64,000 nt of DNA from NCBI RefSeq assembly GCF_001519055.1, contig NZ_KQ954286.1, positions 366,687-430,686 of the forward strand. Reading direction: 5' to 3'. The notes beneath the pieces were generated by a model, which saw only the letters and a list, made by a program, of their open reading frames with translations, ran no database searches and was not told where the DNA came from. The first letter of the stretch is position 1. The number at the start of each line of letters is the position of its first letter. The stretch is from Novosphingobium sp. Fuku2-ISO-50 (GTDB taxonomy: Bacteria; Pseudomonadota; Alphaproteobacteria; Sphingomonadales; Sphingomonadaceae). Shown here piece after piece: positions 25,218 to 33,115 of the stretch. A program made the translations under genes and the position numbers.

Positions 25218-25616
25218 ATCCAGGCTCCCCGCGCGCTCGGCAAAGCGCCAGCCGCCCTCTGTCAGCAACAGACGGTCGTGATAACTGCCCACCAGCGGCG
25301 GCGCGCCGGGGGCGTTGAACAGCAGGATCTGGCTGGTCGCGGTTGCCGTATCGCCCGTCACCGTCACCCGGATATTGGCGACGATATGGCGCGTGACACG
25401 CGGCGGACGGCTGCGAAACGCGGCGAGGATCGCCTCCGGCCCGGCGATGAACACGTCGGGCGCGGTCGGTCGGCTCATCCGCCCATCGGGCAGGTACAGC
25501 GCCGCGAGCGCATCCCAGTCGCCCGCGTCGTTGCGCGCGGCATAGTCGATGATCAGCCGCTCGATCGCCCGTTCGGCCATGAGCGTGGCAAGCGCGCGTT
25601 CGATGTGCTGATTCAT
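25203..25616 (-). CDS. SnoaL/NTF2-like protein
   Basis: 137-residue protein of the NTF2-like superfamily: helical N-terminus (ATLMAERAIERLIIDYAARN), DWDALAALYLPDGRM, then a curved beta sheet ending TEGGWRFAERAGSLDF. The pattern DAGDWDAL...LYxPDG is common to SnoaL_4 proteins (cyclases, isomerases, dehydratases, deformylases). The ATG 25616 is chosen. It lies between another NTF2-like gene and the DUF3237 gene. A role in lignin-dimer conversion is inferred only from neighbours. Confidence 0.7.
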   Translation of the reverse strand: MNQHIERALATLMAERAIERLIIDYAARNDAGDWDALAALYLPDGRMSRPTAPDVFIAGPEAILAAFRSRPPRVTRHIVANIRVTVTGDTATATSQILLFNAPGAPPLVGSYHDRLLLTEGGWRFAERAGSLDFPLT

Positions 25617-25650
25617 GGTTTTCCGCCCTGCAAACATCGCCCGTTGCACG

Positions 25651-25672
25651 CCCCTCCCCGCTCGGGGAGGGG
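25651..25672 (-). terminator. GC-rich intercistronic hairpin
   Basis: CCCCTCCCCG (25651-25660) and CGGGGAGGGG (25663-25672) form a 10-bp stem with a 2-bp loop, between the stop of the NTF2-like gene (25683) and the start of the SnoaL-like gene (25616). It may attenuate or stabilise the transcript between them; no T-run. Confidence 0.5.
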
Positions 25673-25682
25673 CCATTGATGT

Positions 25683-26393
25683 TCAATCCTTGAAACCCTC
25701 GCGCGCGCGGCTGTTGTCGATGGCGATCGGCTTGCCGGTTACCGGGTGCGGATAGGGAAACGGCACGATGTCGGTCGCGGGCCACAGGCGCGGCGTCGGC
25801 TCGACAAAGGCGTCGGGGCCGAGCGGATCTTCGGGGTAAAGCGTCTTGGTAAAGGGGATATAGTCGATCGGCGTCTTTGCCCAGCCATCGGCGAAGGTGC
25901 CGTGCCAGAACGGAAAATAGCCGAGACGGGCGATTTTCCACACGCCGTCTTCGCGCACATAGCGGTTGTCATAAATCCCGCCTTCCCACCAGGCGCGCTG
26001 GGCCCCTTCGGCGCTTTCATGCAGGCCCGCCTGCATCATCGAGCGGCCGCGCACGGTCGCCGTCCGGCGGTCGGGGGCGACATCGATGACCATCTGCAAT
26101 TGCGGATGATCGAGCAGCCAGCCATAGCGCGGGCCATTGTGCCCCTGGGTAAACGTGCCCTGAAACCGCTCGATATAGAGCCGCCGCACCCCGGCCTTGC
26201 CGCGATAGATGCCGCCGAGGAACCAGACTTCGCCCTCGTCGGAAAACAGGTCGACGACTTCGTTGTATTGCGATTTGTCGATGAAATAGCCGTAAGTGTA
26301 TTGCACCTTGCGGATCTGTTCGATGTCCTGCTGGATCGCCAGCTCATGTTCGAGCCGCGCGATCCGCGCTTCGAGCGCGGTCACGTCCGTCAT
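25683..26393 (-). CDS. NTF2-fold enzyme, candidate gamma-formaldehyde lyase
   Basis: 236-residue SnoaL_4/NTF2-like protein. An N-terminal coiled helix (LEARIARLEHELAIQQDIEQ) is followed by IRKVQYTYGYFIDKSQYNEV, DLFSDEGEVWFLGGIYRG, and a C-terminal extension rich in Pro and aromatic residues (LWPATDIVPFPYPHPVTG). Sphingomonads use NTF2-fold, cofactor-free lyases (LdpA, PcfL) that remove the gamma-carbon of diarylpropanes or phenylcoumarans as formaldehyde to give lignostilbenes. Size, fold and location between a lignostilbene dioxygenase and THF-dependent demethylases make this a strong candidate, but identity is inferred, not proven. The ATG 26393 (GGGG 8 bp upstream) is preferred over 26399. 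Confidence 0.7.
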   Translation of the reverse strand: MTDVTALEARIARLEHELAIQQDIEQIRKVQYTYGYFIDKSQYNEVVDLFSDEGEVWFLGGIYRGKAGVRRLYIERFQGTFTQGHNGPRYGWLLDHPQLQMVIDVAPDRRTATVRGRSMMQAGLHESAEGAQRAWWEGGIYDNRYVREDGVWKIARLGYFPFWHGTFADGWAKTPIDYIPFTKTLYPEDPLGPDAFVEPTPRLWPATDIVPFPYPHPVTGKPIAIDNSRAREGFKD

Positions 26394-26400
26394 TGGCATC

Positions 26401-26433
26401 CCCTTTTTGGCCCTTTTTGGCCCTTTTTGGCCC
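26401..26433. repeat. Decanucleotide tandem repeat in a 5' leader
   Basis: Three perfect copies of CCCTTTTTGG (26401-26430) plus CCC, immediately upstream of the NTF2-like gene start. On the coding strand it reads CCAAAAAGGG, so each unit carries a potential ribosome-binding AAGGG. Copy-number change by slippage could alter the leader of this gene. Confidence 0.75.
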
Positions 26434-26457
26434 ATTTGTTTTGGCACGGCTCGATAA

Positions 26458-26475
26458 CCATACCATTTGTTATTA
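26458..26475 (-). promoter_or_regulatory. Second-type palindrome, imperfect
   Basis: On the minus strand TAATAACA-AA-TGGTATGG, matching 12 of 16 arm positions of the perfect palindrome at 22180-22197. It lies 65 bp upstream of the NTF2-like gene, in the gap after the DesA-like gene. It may give this part of the operon its own promoter control. Confidence 0.4.
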
Positions 26476-26521
26476 TTGGAGCCTATGCCGTCTTGCCCCG
26501 CAAGGCAAGACGGCACGTCAT

Positions 26522-27916
26522 TCAGGCCTGCTTTGTACGCCAGCTCGGCGCATAGCTGGTACGCGCGACTTCGGAATAGGGCACCGGCGCGACGACGCCG
26601 CGAATGGTGATCTGGCGGTGCTTTTCGACCGTCGGCTTTGACGTGCCGCCATCGGGTTCGCCCCACACGAGATCGATCTCGGTGCCCGGCTCGGCATAGT
26701 CGGGATCGACCATGGCAAGCGTGATCATCTTGCCGTAATTGGTGGTATAGCCGATCCAGGTCGACAGCCCGACCAGCTTGCCGTTCTGCTCCACCCGGTC
26801 GAACTGGTGCATCGAATAAACCGCGCTGGGGAATTCCATGTACTTGGGGCGCAATCCGTCGTTGCCGAACTGGGCAAAGATCGCTTCGGTCACGGCTTCG
26901 TCATCGAGCGCCAGCGTGACTTTCTTGCGATGCGGCCCTGCGGCGATCTTTTCCAGCGCCTCGCGGCCGATGAAATCGTGGTCAAACTTGACGAAGGCGC
27001 CGTAGCCCAGATCCCACGGCGTGGTGTAATAGCCTTCGACGCTATCGGGCACATAGCTGCCGCCGACCGAACAGCGCGATTCATACTGGTCGTCCGACAG
27101 CCATTCGCGATAGGGGCGATTGAGCTCGCCGGTATAGATCCCCGGCAGCGGCGAGGGAATCCACCCCGATTCAAGCGTGTTGGACGAATAAGTCCGCCCG
27201 CCGACGAGCTTGAGCCCGTGCTTTGCCCCGGCTGCGACGAGCGCGGCATGGATCGCGTCATGATCCTCAAACGGGCCCATCAATTCATAGCCCGGCTGCC
27301 CGGCCATGCCGTGGCGCAGCGCATGGACCTTTTTGCCCGCGATCTCGATCCACGTCATATGAAAGAACTTGAGGTCGGGCGCGGGCGCACCCAGCGCATC
27401 GGTCAATACCGCCGCCGCATTGGGGCCTTGCAACTGAAAGCGGAAATGGCGGCGGTTTTCCTTGTCGGGCCGCGCTGCCGTGCGCTCATCATAGGTGAGC
27501 GTCACATCCTTGCGCCCTTCCCCATGGAACAGCACCCAGTTGAGCGTAGGCGCGCGTCCGACAAGATTGAACTTTTCGGGCGCGAGATAGAACAGGATGA
27601 CATCGCCGATGACATGGCCATACGGCGTGACCGGCACATATTGCTTGGCGCGATCGGGGATGAAACCCTTGAAACTGTTGATACCCAGGCCAAGCAGAAA
27701 ATCGAACGCGCCGGGCCCTTCGACCATCAGTTCGGCCATGTGATAGCTCTGGTTGAACAGGACGCAGGTTTCGTTCCACGCGCGCTGTTCGTCACGCCAA
27801 TTGGTATATTCGGCCGGAACGCCGGGATAGGCATTGGGCCCGACTTGCTGATTGCGCAGCCAGGTGACGGTGTCGACCTGATTGTCGGCAAGGATTGATT
27901 CGAGATTGGTGGTCAT
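26522..27916 (-). CDS. desA: DesA-like THF-dependent aryl O-demethylase
   Basis: 464-residue protein of the GcvT (aminomethyltransferase) family in the branch of the aryl O-demethylases DesA (syringate) and LigM (vanillate, 3-O-methylgallate). Motifs include [52 protein letters not shown] and KFDHDFIGREALEKIA. These enzymes transfer the methyl group of a methoxy-arene to tetrahydrofolate. It shares the layout of the LigM-like protein at 41543-42943 but differs throughout (for example NQSYHMAEL against DQSHHMVNL), and seems nearer DesA. First gene of a minus-strand operon, with a regulon-type palindrome 63 bp upstream and a divergent marR gene. Confidence 0.72.
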   Translation of the reverse strand: MTTNLESILADNQVDTVTWLRNQQVGPNAYPGVPAEYTNWRDEQRAWNETCVLFNQSYHMAELMVEGPGAFDFLLGLGINSFKGFIPDRAKQYVPVTPYGHVIGDVILFYLAPEKFNLVGRAPTLNWVLFHGEGRKDVTLTYDERTAARPDKENRRHFRFQLQGPNAAAVLTDALGAPAPDLKFFHMTWIEIAGKKVHALRHGMAGQPGYELMGPFEDHDAIHAALVAAGAKHGLKLVGGRTYSSNTLESGWIPSPLPGIYTGELNRPYREWLSDDQYESRCSVGGSYVPDSVEGYYTTPWDLGYGAFVKFDHDFIGREALEKIAAGPHRKKVTLALDDEAVTEAIFAQFGNDGLRPKYMEFPSAVYSMHQFDRVEQNGKLVGLSTWIGYTTNYGKMITLAMVDPDYAEPGTEIDLVWGEPDGGTSKPTVEKHRQITIRGVVAPVPYSEVARTSYAPSWRTKQA

Positions 27917-27978
27917 GGTCGGTTCTCTCCCGTTTCCCGATGCGCCGCGCCGGTTTGGCGCTTGCGCTTGACCGCATA

Positions 27979-27999
27979 TTTGTTAGCAATACATACAAA
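27979..27999. promoter_or_regulatory. Regulon palindrome, site A
   Basis: Half-sites TTTGTTAGC and ACATACAAA around CAAT, a close match to the shared palindrome TTTGTATGC-N3-GCATACAAA. It lies between the DesA-like gene (start 27916, minus) and the divergent marR gene (start 28122, plus), where it could control both. Confidence 0.7.
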
Positions 28000-28121
28000 T
28001 TGCAAGCGTCAAAATCGCGGTTCTGTGCGGCGGGCCGATCCCGCAACGGTGCGCTGCGCGCCGTGTTTGCGCGCGTGCCCCTCTTGTCAGCGGCGCCGGG
28101 CTGTGTCTTAGCTTTTGCCCC

Positions 28122-28619
28122 ATGACCAAACCGTCGTTGCCACACGAAGCGCCCCAGCCTGCCGATCTTCTGGTTCGCCTGCTCAAGCTCGGCAGCTTTA
28201 TTTCCGGCCCGATGCGCGACGGAGTCTGCGAGCCCGCAGAGATCAACGCGACGGAATTGCGCGTGATCATGGCGCTGGCCGGCGAAGGCGACCTGGCCGG
28301 CCACGATCTTGTCGAAATCACCGGGCTGCCGCCGATGAATGTCAGCCGCGCCATCGCCAGCCTGCGCGATCGCGGCTGGATCGAGGATATCGTCGATCCC
28401 GACAACCGGCGGCGGCGGCCCGTGCGGCTGAGCGCCTCGGGACATGATGCCTATGCCCGCACTTTGCCCTATGTCGATGTCGTGGCCGAGGCCGTGATCG
28501 GCACATTGACCTTGCGCCAGCGCCAGCAGCTTGCCGCCCTGACCGACAAGGTCAACGCGCAACTGATCGCCTGGATCCGCGATCACCACGTCGGGGTAAA
28601 GCTCCACACGCCCGACTGA
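28122..28619 (+). CDS. MarR-family regulator, DesR-like candidate
   Basis: 165-residue MarR-type winged-helix protein: helical dimerisation segment (LLVRLLKLGSFISGPM), recognition region ITGLPPMNVSRAIASLRDRG and the wing DNRRRRPVRLSASG. It is divergent from the DesA-like O-demethylase gene with operator site A between them. In SYK-6 a MarR regulator, DesR, represses ligM and desA and is induced by vanillate or syringate; this protein is the best candidate here for the same role and for binding the repeated palindrome. Assignment to DesR is by context. Confidence 0.75.
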   Translation: MTKPSLPHEAPQPADLLVRLLKLGSFISGPMRDGVCEPAEINATELRVIMALAGEGDLAGHDLVEITGLPPMNVSRAIASLRDRGWIEDIVDPDNRRRRPVRLSASGHDAYARTLPYVDVVAEAVIGTLTLRQRQQLAALTDKVNAQLIAWIRDHHVGVKLHTPD

Positions 28620-28624
28620 CCGCA

Positions 28625-28654
28625 GCGGGAGCCCGGCCAAGGCCGAACTCCCGC
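28625..28654. terminator. Hairpin between convergent genes
   Basis: Outer stem GCGGGAG (28625-28631) with CTCCCGC (28648-28654) and inner CGGCC/GGCCG, located between the marR stop and the GST stop. It could serve both transcripts; no T-run. Confidence 0.5.
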
Positions 28655-28660
28655 CGACAA

Positions 28661-29566
28661 TCATATCCGCGTGCCGCCGCGCGCCTGGACCTTTTCTTCG
28701 GTATTCACCTCGAAATCGCGCGCATCATGGCGTTCGCGCAGGCATGCCGCAGGATCGCCAAAACCGCGATTGACCATGCGCCCGCGCTGCACCGCCGGAC
28801 GCGCGCCGACCAGATCGACCCAGCGGCGGATGTTGGCATATTCGTGCACCGACAGAAATTCCTGCGCGCTGTAGGCATCGCCGACCATGTTGCCGTACCA
28901 GGTGAAATTGGCGATGTCGGCAATGGTATAATCATCGCCCGCAACATATTCGCATTTGCCCAGCTGCGTATCGAGGACATGGAGCAGCCGCTTGGTTTCC
29001 ATGGCAAAGCGGTTGATCGCATATTCGATCCTGATCGGCGCATAAGCATAGAAATGGCCAAAGCCGCCGCCGAGATAGGGCGCGCTGCCCATCTGCCACA
29101 TCAGCCAGTTCATCACTTCGGCACGCTTGTGCACTTCGGTCGGCAGAAATTCACCGAACTTTTCCGCCAGGTAAAACACGATCGAGCCGGATTCGAACAC
29201 GCGCACCGGCGGATCGATCGAGCGATCGAGCATGGCCGGGATCTTGGAATTGGGATTGATCGCGACGAACCCGCTGGAAAACTGATCACCCTGACTGATG
29301 TTGATCAACCAGGCATCGTATTCCGCACCCGAATGCCCCTTTTCGAGCAATTCCTCGAGCATGATCGTCACCTTGACGCCATTGGGCGTGCCCAGCGAAT
29401 AGAGTTGCAGGGGGTGCTTGCCGACCGGCAAGTCCTTGTCATGCGTCGCGCCGGAAATCGGGCGGTTGATAGCGGCAAAAGCCCCGCCGGAAGGTTTGTC
29501 CCAAGTCCACACGGCGGGCGGGACGTAACCCGCAGGCAAGTTGTCGGCTGGATCACCACTGGCCAT
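28661..29566 (-). CDS. yghU: Nu-class (YghU-like) glutathione S-transferase
   Basis: 301-residue GST with the long N-terminal extension of the Nu class (WTWDKPSGGAFAAINRP, HDKDLPVGKHPLQLYS). A thioredoxin-like domain (TPNGVKVTIMLEEL, NPNSKIPAMLD, FESGSIVFYLAEKF) and a helical C-terminal domain follow. Nu-class enzymes are disulfide-bond reductases, and the one from Novosphingobium aromaticivorans removes glutathione from beta-etherase thioether products. It probably completes the LigE/LigF reaction here. ATG 29566 (AAGG 9 bp upstream) is chosen over 29572. It lies downstream of an MFS gene on the same strand. Confidence 0.85.
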   Translation of the reverse strand: MASGDPADNLPAGYVPPAVWTWDKPSGGAFAAINRPISGATHDKDLPVGKHPLQLYSLGTPNGVKVTIMLEELLEKGHSGAEYDAWLINISQGDQFSSGFVAINPNSKIPAMLDRSIDPPVRVFESGSIVFYLAEKFGEFLPTEVHKRAEVMNWLMWQMGSAPYLGGGFGHFYAYAPIRIEYAINRFAMETKRLLHVLDTQLGKCEYVAGDDYTIADIANFTWYGNMVGDAYSAQEFLSVHEYANIRRWVDLVGARPAVQRGRMVNRGFGDPAACLRERHDARDFEVNTEEKVQARGGTRI

Positions 29567-29625
29567 GATCATATCCTTGAGTTTTGAGGAAATGGTTTTT
29601 CTTCAGATGGTTTGACGCACGCGCA

Positions 29626-30978
29626 TTACAAGTCGGCCATCGCCATATCGATGGCATGGCCATCGGTGCGCCGCGCCGGAAGGCCGATGAACAGCACCAG
29701 CGCGATCAGCGATCCGCTCGCCATGATCACCGCGACAAGGCTGAGCGGCAAGCCATGCGCAAACAGCGTGCCCGACAGGATCGGCGCCAACGCCGCGCCC
29801 GCACGCCCGACGGTCAGCGCAAAGCCGGTGCCGGTCGCCTTGATTTCGGGCGGATAGAGGCTGGCAAACACGGCATAGAACCCGACAATCGTCGCATTGG
29901 TCACGGCTGCAATCAACGCGACCGCGACAATCCATGCCGAAAGGCTCGGCTGCCCCAGACCAAAGGCCGAAACCATCACGAAGGACAGCGCAAGCCCGGC
30001 GAGAGTCGCCCGCCTCGTGCCGAACCGGTGCATCAACCAGCCGAACGTGCCGCCGCCGATCGCCCCGCCAAGATTGGCAAACGCCAGCGCCCGCGCACCT
30101 TCGGCACGCGAATAGTGCAGCCCGGCAAATTGCGGGTCAGACAGGATCGCCGGCGCCATTTTCAGCACGAAATAGAACGCCATGGCATGCGCCGCATAAG
30201 CAAACGCGACCAGCAGCGTGACGCGGCGATGCGCGGGGGCAAACAGCGCGCCGAGCCCTGCACACGGCGCCACGGCGGGCGGCAGGGGCATGACATCGAC
30301 CGGCGGATGGCCAAGCGCAGCCAGCGAACGGTTGATCCGGGCCAGCACATCGCGCGGGCAGGCCCGCGCCAACCACGCGGGCGGTTCAGGTACCAGCATC
30401 GCAAACAGCGGGATCAGCGCAAGCGTCATCCCTCCGCCCAGCGCGAACACAATCCGCCAGCCATGCTGCGCCAGCAGGGCCGAAGCGACCAGTCCGCCCA
30501 GAAATGCCCCCAGCGGATAGCCGATCACCATCAGCGCCATGGCAAAGCTGCGCCGTGCCGCATTCGACAATTCATGAGTCAGCGCGTTGACCGCCGCCAG
30601 CATCCCGCCGATGCCCAGCCCGGTCAGCACGCGCCAGGCCGACAGGATTGGCGCCGAAGACGCCGTCGCCGCGCCGAACATGCCCACGACCATCAGCATC
30701 AGGCACGCCAGAATCGCCGGCCGTCGCCCGAAACGGTCCGCCATGCCGCCAAGCACGACCGAGCCCACCCCCATGCCGATCAGCTCCATCGACAGCACGA
30801 TCCCGAGCCCGTCGGGCCCCAGATGCCATTCCGCCTTTATCCCCGGCCCGGCAAACGCGCTCGACAAGACATCGAAGCCGTCGAGCGCGTTGAGCAGCAC
30901 GGTCACACCGACCGCCAGCCATTGCCGCGCACGCATCGGCGACTCTTCGATCAACGCCGCAGCGTTTGGCTGACCCAT
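29626..30978 (-). CDS. MFS aromatic acid:H+ symporter
   Basis: 450-residue permease with 12 predicted membrane segments. It shows the AAHS family features: ALDGFDVL in the first segment, the loop motif GGMADRFGRRPAIL, and RVLTGLGIGGMLAAVNALTHE. AAHS carriers (PcaK, VanK, DdvK) import aromatic carboxylates with protons. It sits between a marR gene and the Nu-class GST gene on the same strand. The substrate is probably a lignin-derived aromatic acid but cannot be specified. The promoter region 30979-31033 has AT-rich TTATTGTTATC repeats. Confidence 0.85.
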   Translation of the reverse strand: MGQPNAAALIEESPMRARQWLAVGVTVLLNALDGFDVLSSAFAGPGIKAEWHLGPDGLGIVLSMELIGMGVGSVVLGGMADRFGRRPAILACLMLMVVGMFGAATASSAPILSAWRVLTGLGIGGMLAAVNALTHELSNAARRSFAMALMVIGYPLGAFLGGLVASALLAQHGWRIVFALGGGMTLALIPLFAMLVPEPPAWLARACPRDVLARINRSLAALGHPPVDVMPLPPAVAPCAGLGALFAPAHRRVTLLVAFAYAAHAMAFYFVLKMAPAILSDPQFAGLHYSRAEGARALAFANLGGAIGGGTFGWLMHRFGTRRATLAGLALSFVMVSAFGLGQPSLSAWIVAVALIAAVTNATIVGFYAVFASLYPPEIKATGTGFALTVGRAGAALAPILSGTLFAHGLPLSLVAVIMASGSLIALVLFIGLPARRTDGHAIDMAMADL

Positions 30979-31033
30979 TGACGTACTCTCCCATTGTTAT
31001 TGTTATCAGGCCATAAAATATTCGTGCCGCAAA

Positions 31034-31507
31034 CTATTCGTGTATCCGCGTCAGCATCTCGATCAGAACGTCGATTTCCTTGTCGGTAAAGCGCGATTTG
31101 AGCCAGCGTTCGTGCTCGCGGATCGCGTCTTTGGCCTGCACCAGCGCAGCCCGCCCGCCATCGGTCAGATTGAGCGTCTGTTTGCGGCGGTCGGTCAGCG
31201 ATGCCCCGCGCACGAGATAGCCGCGATCCTGCAGACGGTTGACGATCGCCATCGTCGTCGCCCGGTCCATGCGCATGCGCTGGGCAAGGTCGGTCTGGGC
31301 AATATCGGGATGATCATCGACCAGCCACAGGACCGAAACCTGTTTCTGCGTGAGATCGATATGGCTGAACGTCTCGGTAAAATGGCGATAGGTCGCGCCA
31401 TGCGCAAGGCGGATGTGAAACCCGACGATCGAGCGGATTTCGCCAATGTCATCGTCGCCCGCGACATGCGGGGTGGTCGGTACAAGTGTCTCTTTTGGTC
31501 TTGCCAT
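31034..31507 (-). CDS. MarR-family regulator
   Basis: 157-residue MarR protein: dimerisation helices (IVGFHIRLAHGATYRHFTET), helix-turn-helix (TDLAQRMRMDRATTMAIVNR) and wing (LTDRRKQTLNLTDGG). It is divergent from the second lignostilbene dioxygenase gene and upstream of the AAHS permease gene on its own strand. It may control both, acting at the palindrome-like sequence in the 31508-31565 gap. Its ligand is probably an aromatic pathway intermediate. Confidence 0.82.
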   Translation of the reverse strand: MARPKETLVPTTPHVAGDDDIGEIRSIVGFHIRLAHGATYRHFTETFSHIDLTQKQVSVLWLVDDHPDIAQTDLAQRMRMDRATTMAIVNRLQDRGYLVRGASLTDRRKQTLNLTDGGRAALVQAKDAIREHERWLKSRFTDKEIDVLIEMLTRIHE

Positions 31508-31524
31508 CCACGATTCCCTGGAGG

Positions 31525-31545
31525 ATTGTCAGTGCAGCATACAAT
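31525..31545. promoter_or_regulatory. Regulon palindrome, site G (degenerate)
   Basis: The right half GCATACAAT is well conserved, while the left half ATTGTCAGT matches the shared palindrome only in part. It sits in the 58-bp gap between the divergent marR (31507) and lignostilbene dioxygenase (31566) genes, so it overlaps both promoters and possibly the dioxygenase leader. Confidence 0.5.
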
Positions 31546-31565
31546 AACATTTGAGAGCGATGTCC

Positions 31566-33035
31566 ATGGCCCATTTTCCACAGACACCTGCATTTACCGG
31601 ATTCAACACGCCCTCGCGGATCGAAGCCGACATCGCCGATCTGGCGCATGAAGGCACGATACCGCCGGGCATGTCCGGTGCGTTCTACCGCGTTCAGCCG
31701 GATCCGCAATTCCCTCCCCGACTCGGTGACGACATCGCGTTCAACGGCGACGGCATGATCACCCGGTTTCATATCCACGACGGTCAGGTCGATTTCCGCC
31801 AGCGCTGGGCAAAGACGCGCAAGTGGCAGCTTGAACATGCGGCGGGCCATGCCTTGTTTGGCGCCTATCGCAATCCCCTGACCGACGCACCCGAAGTTGC
31901 CGGCGAGATCCGCTCGACCGCCAACACCAATGCCTTCATCTTTGCCGGCAAACTCTGGGCGATGAAAGAAGACAGCCCGGCGCTGCTGATGGACCCGGTC
32001 AGCATGGAAACGCTGGGTTTTGAAAAGTTTGGCGGGCGCATGACCGGGCAGACCTTTACCGCGCATCCCAAGATCGATCACGCCAACGGCAACATGGTCG
32101 CGATGGGCTATGCCGCCGGCGGTCTGTGCAGCGACGATGTGACCTATATGGAAGTCGCGCCCGACGGCACGCTGATCCGCGAAGTGTGGTTCAAGGCGCC
32201 CTATTACTGCATGATGCACGATTTCGGGATCACGCAGGATTATCTCGTGCTCCACATCGTGCCCTCGATCGGCAGCCCGGAACGGCTCGAACAGGGCCTG
32301 CCCCATTTCGGGTTCGACACGACCATGCCGGTCTATCTCGGCCTGATCCCCCGCCGCGACGGCGTCACCGATGCCGACATCCGCTGGTTCCGCCGCGACA
32401 ATTGCTTTGCCAGCCACGTGCTCAACGCCTGGCAAGAGGGCAGCAAAATCCATTTCGTCACCTGCGAGGCAAAGAACAACATGTTCCCGTTCTTCCCCGA
32501 TGTGCATGGCGCCCCGTTCGACCCGCAGGCCGCGATGAGCAAGCCGACCGAATGGGTCGTCGACACGGCCAGCAACGACGACAGCTTTACCGCGATCAAC
32601 CGCCTCTCCGAAGTGTCCGCCGAATTTCCGCGCATCGACGACCGCTTTGCCGGACGCAAGACGCGCCACGGCTGGTTCCTCGAAATGGACATGACCCGCC
32701 CGGTCGAACTGCGCGGCGGCAGCGCCGGAGGCCTGTTGATGAACTGCTTGTTCCACAAGGATTTCGAAACCGGCGCAGAATCCCATTGGTGGTGCGGCCC
32801 GGTCAGCAGCCTGCAGGAACCATGCTTCGTCCCCCGCGCACCCGACGCGCCCGAAGGCGACGGCTGGATCGTGCAAGCGTGCAACCGCCTCGACGACGCA
32901 CGCAGCGACCTGCTGATCTTCGACTCGCTCGACATCGCCAAGGGCCCGGTCGCCACCGTCCACATCCCGATCCGCCTGCGCTTTGGCCTGCACGGCAACT
33001 GGGCCAATGGGGATACGATCGGGCTTGTGGCATAA
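31566..33035 (+). CDS. Lignostilbene dioxygenase, second paralog
   Basis: 489-residue carotenoid-oxygenase family protein. Iron-binding His are in FTAHPKID, MMHDFGIT, FASHVLNAW and the C-terminal GLHGNW. It shares the branch motif GTIPPGMSGAFYRVQPDPQF with the paralog at 22252-23712, but the sequences differ enough to suggest different stilbene substrates. Start ATG 31566 has GAGAG 8 bp upstream; ATG 31560 is also in frame. Likely product: two aromatic aldehydes from an interphenyl double bond. It stands alone on the plus strand, divergent from a marR gene. Confidence 0.85.
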   Translation: MAHFPQTPAFTGFNTPSRIEADIADLAHEGTIPPGMSGAFYRVQPDPQFPPRLGDDIAFNGDGMITRFHIHDGQVDFRQRWAKTRKWQLEHAAGHALFGAYRNPLTDAPEVAGEIRSTANTNAFIFAGKLWAMKEDSPALLMDPVSMETLGFEKFGGRMTGQTFTAHPKIDHANGNMVAMGYAAGGLCSDDVTYMEVAPDGTLIREVWFKAPYYCMMHDFGITQDYLVLHIVPSIGSPERLEQGLPHFGFDTTMPVYLGLIPRRDGVTDADIRWFRRDNCFASHVLNAWQEGSKIHFVTCEAKNNMFPFFPDVHGAPFDPQAAMSKPTEWVVDTASNDDSFTAINRLSEVSAEFPRIDDRFAGRKTRHGWFLEMDMTRPVELRGGSAGGLLMNCLFHKDFETGAESHWWCGPVSSLQEPCFVPRAPDAPEGDGWIVQACNRLDDARSDLLIFDSLDIAKGPVATVHIPIRLRFGLHGNWANGDTIGLVA

Positions 33036-33115
33036 TCGGAGACTGGGGCGGCATCAGGCGATCCATCATCTCTCGTCAATACCGCACACGCGGGAATGGC
33101 TATTGATGGCACATT

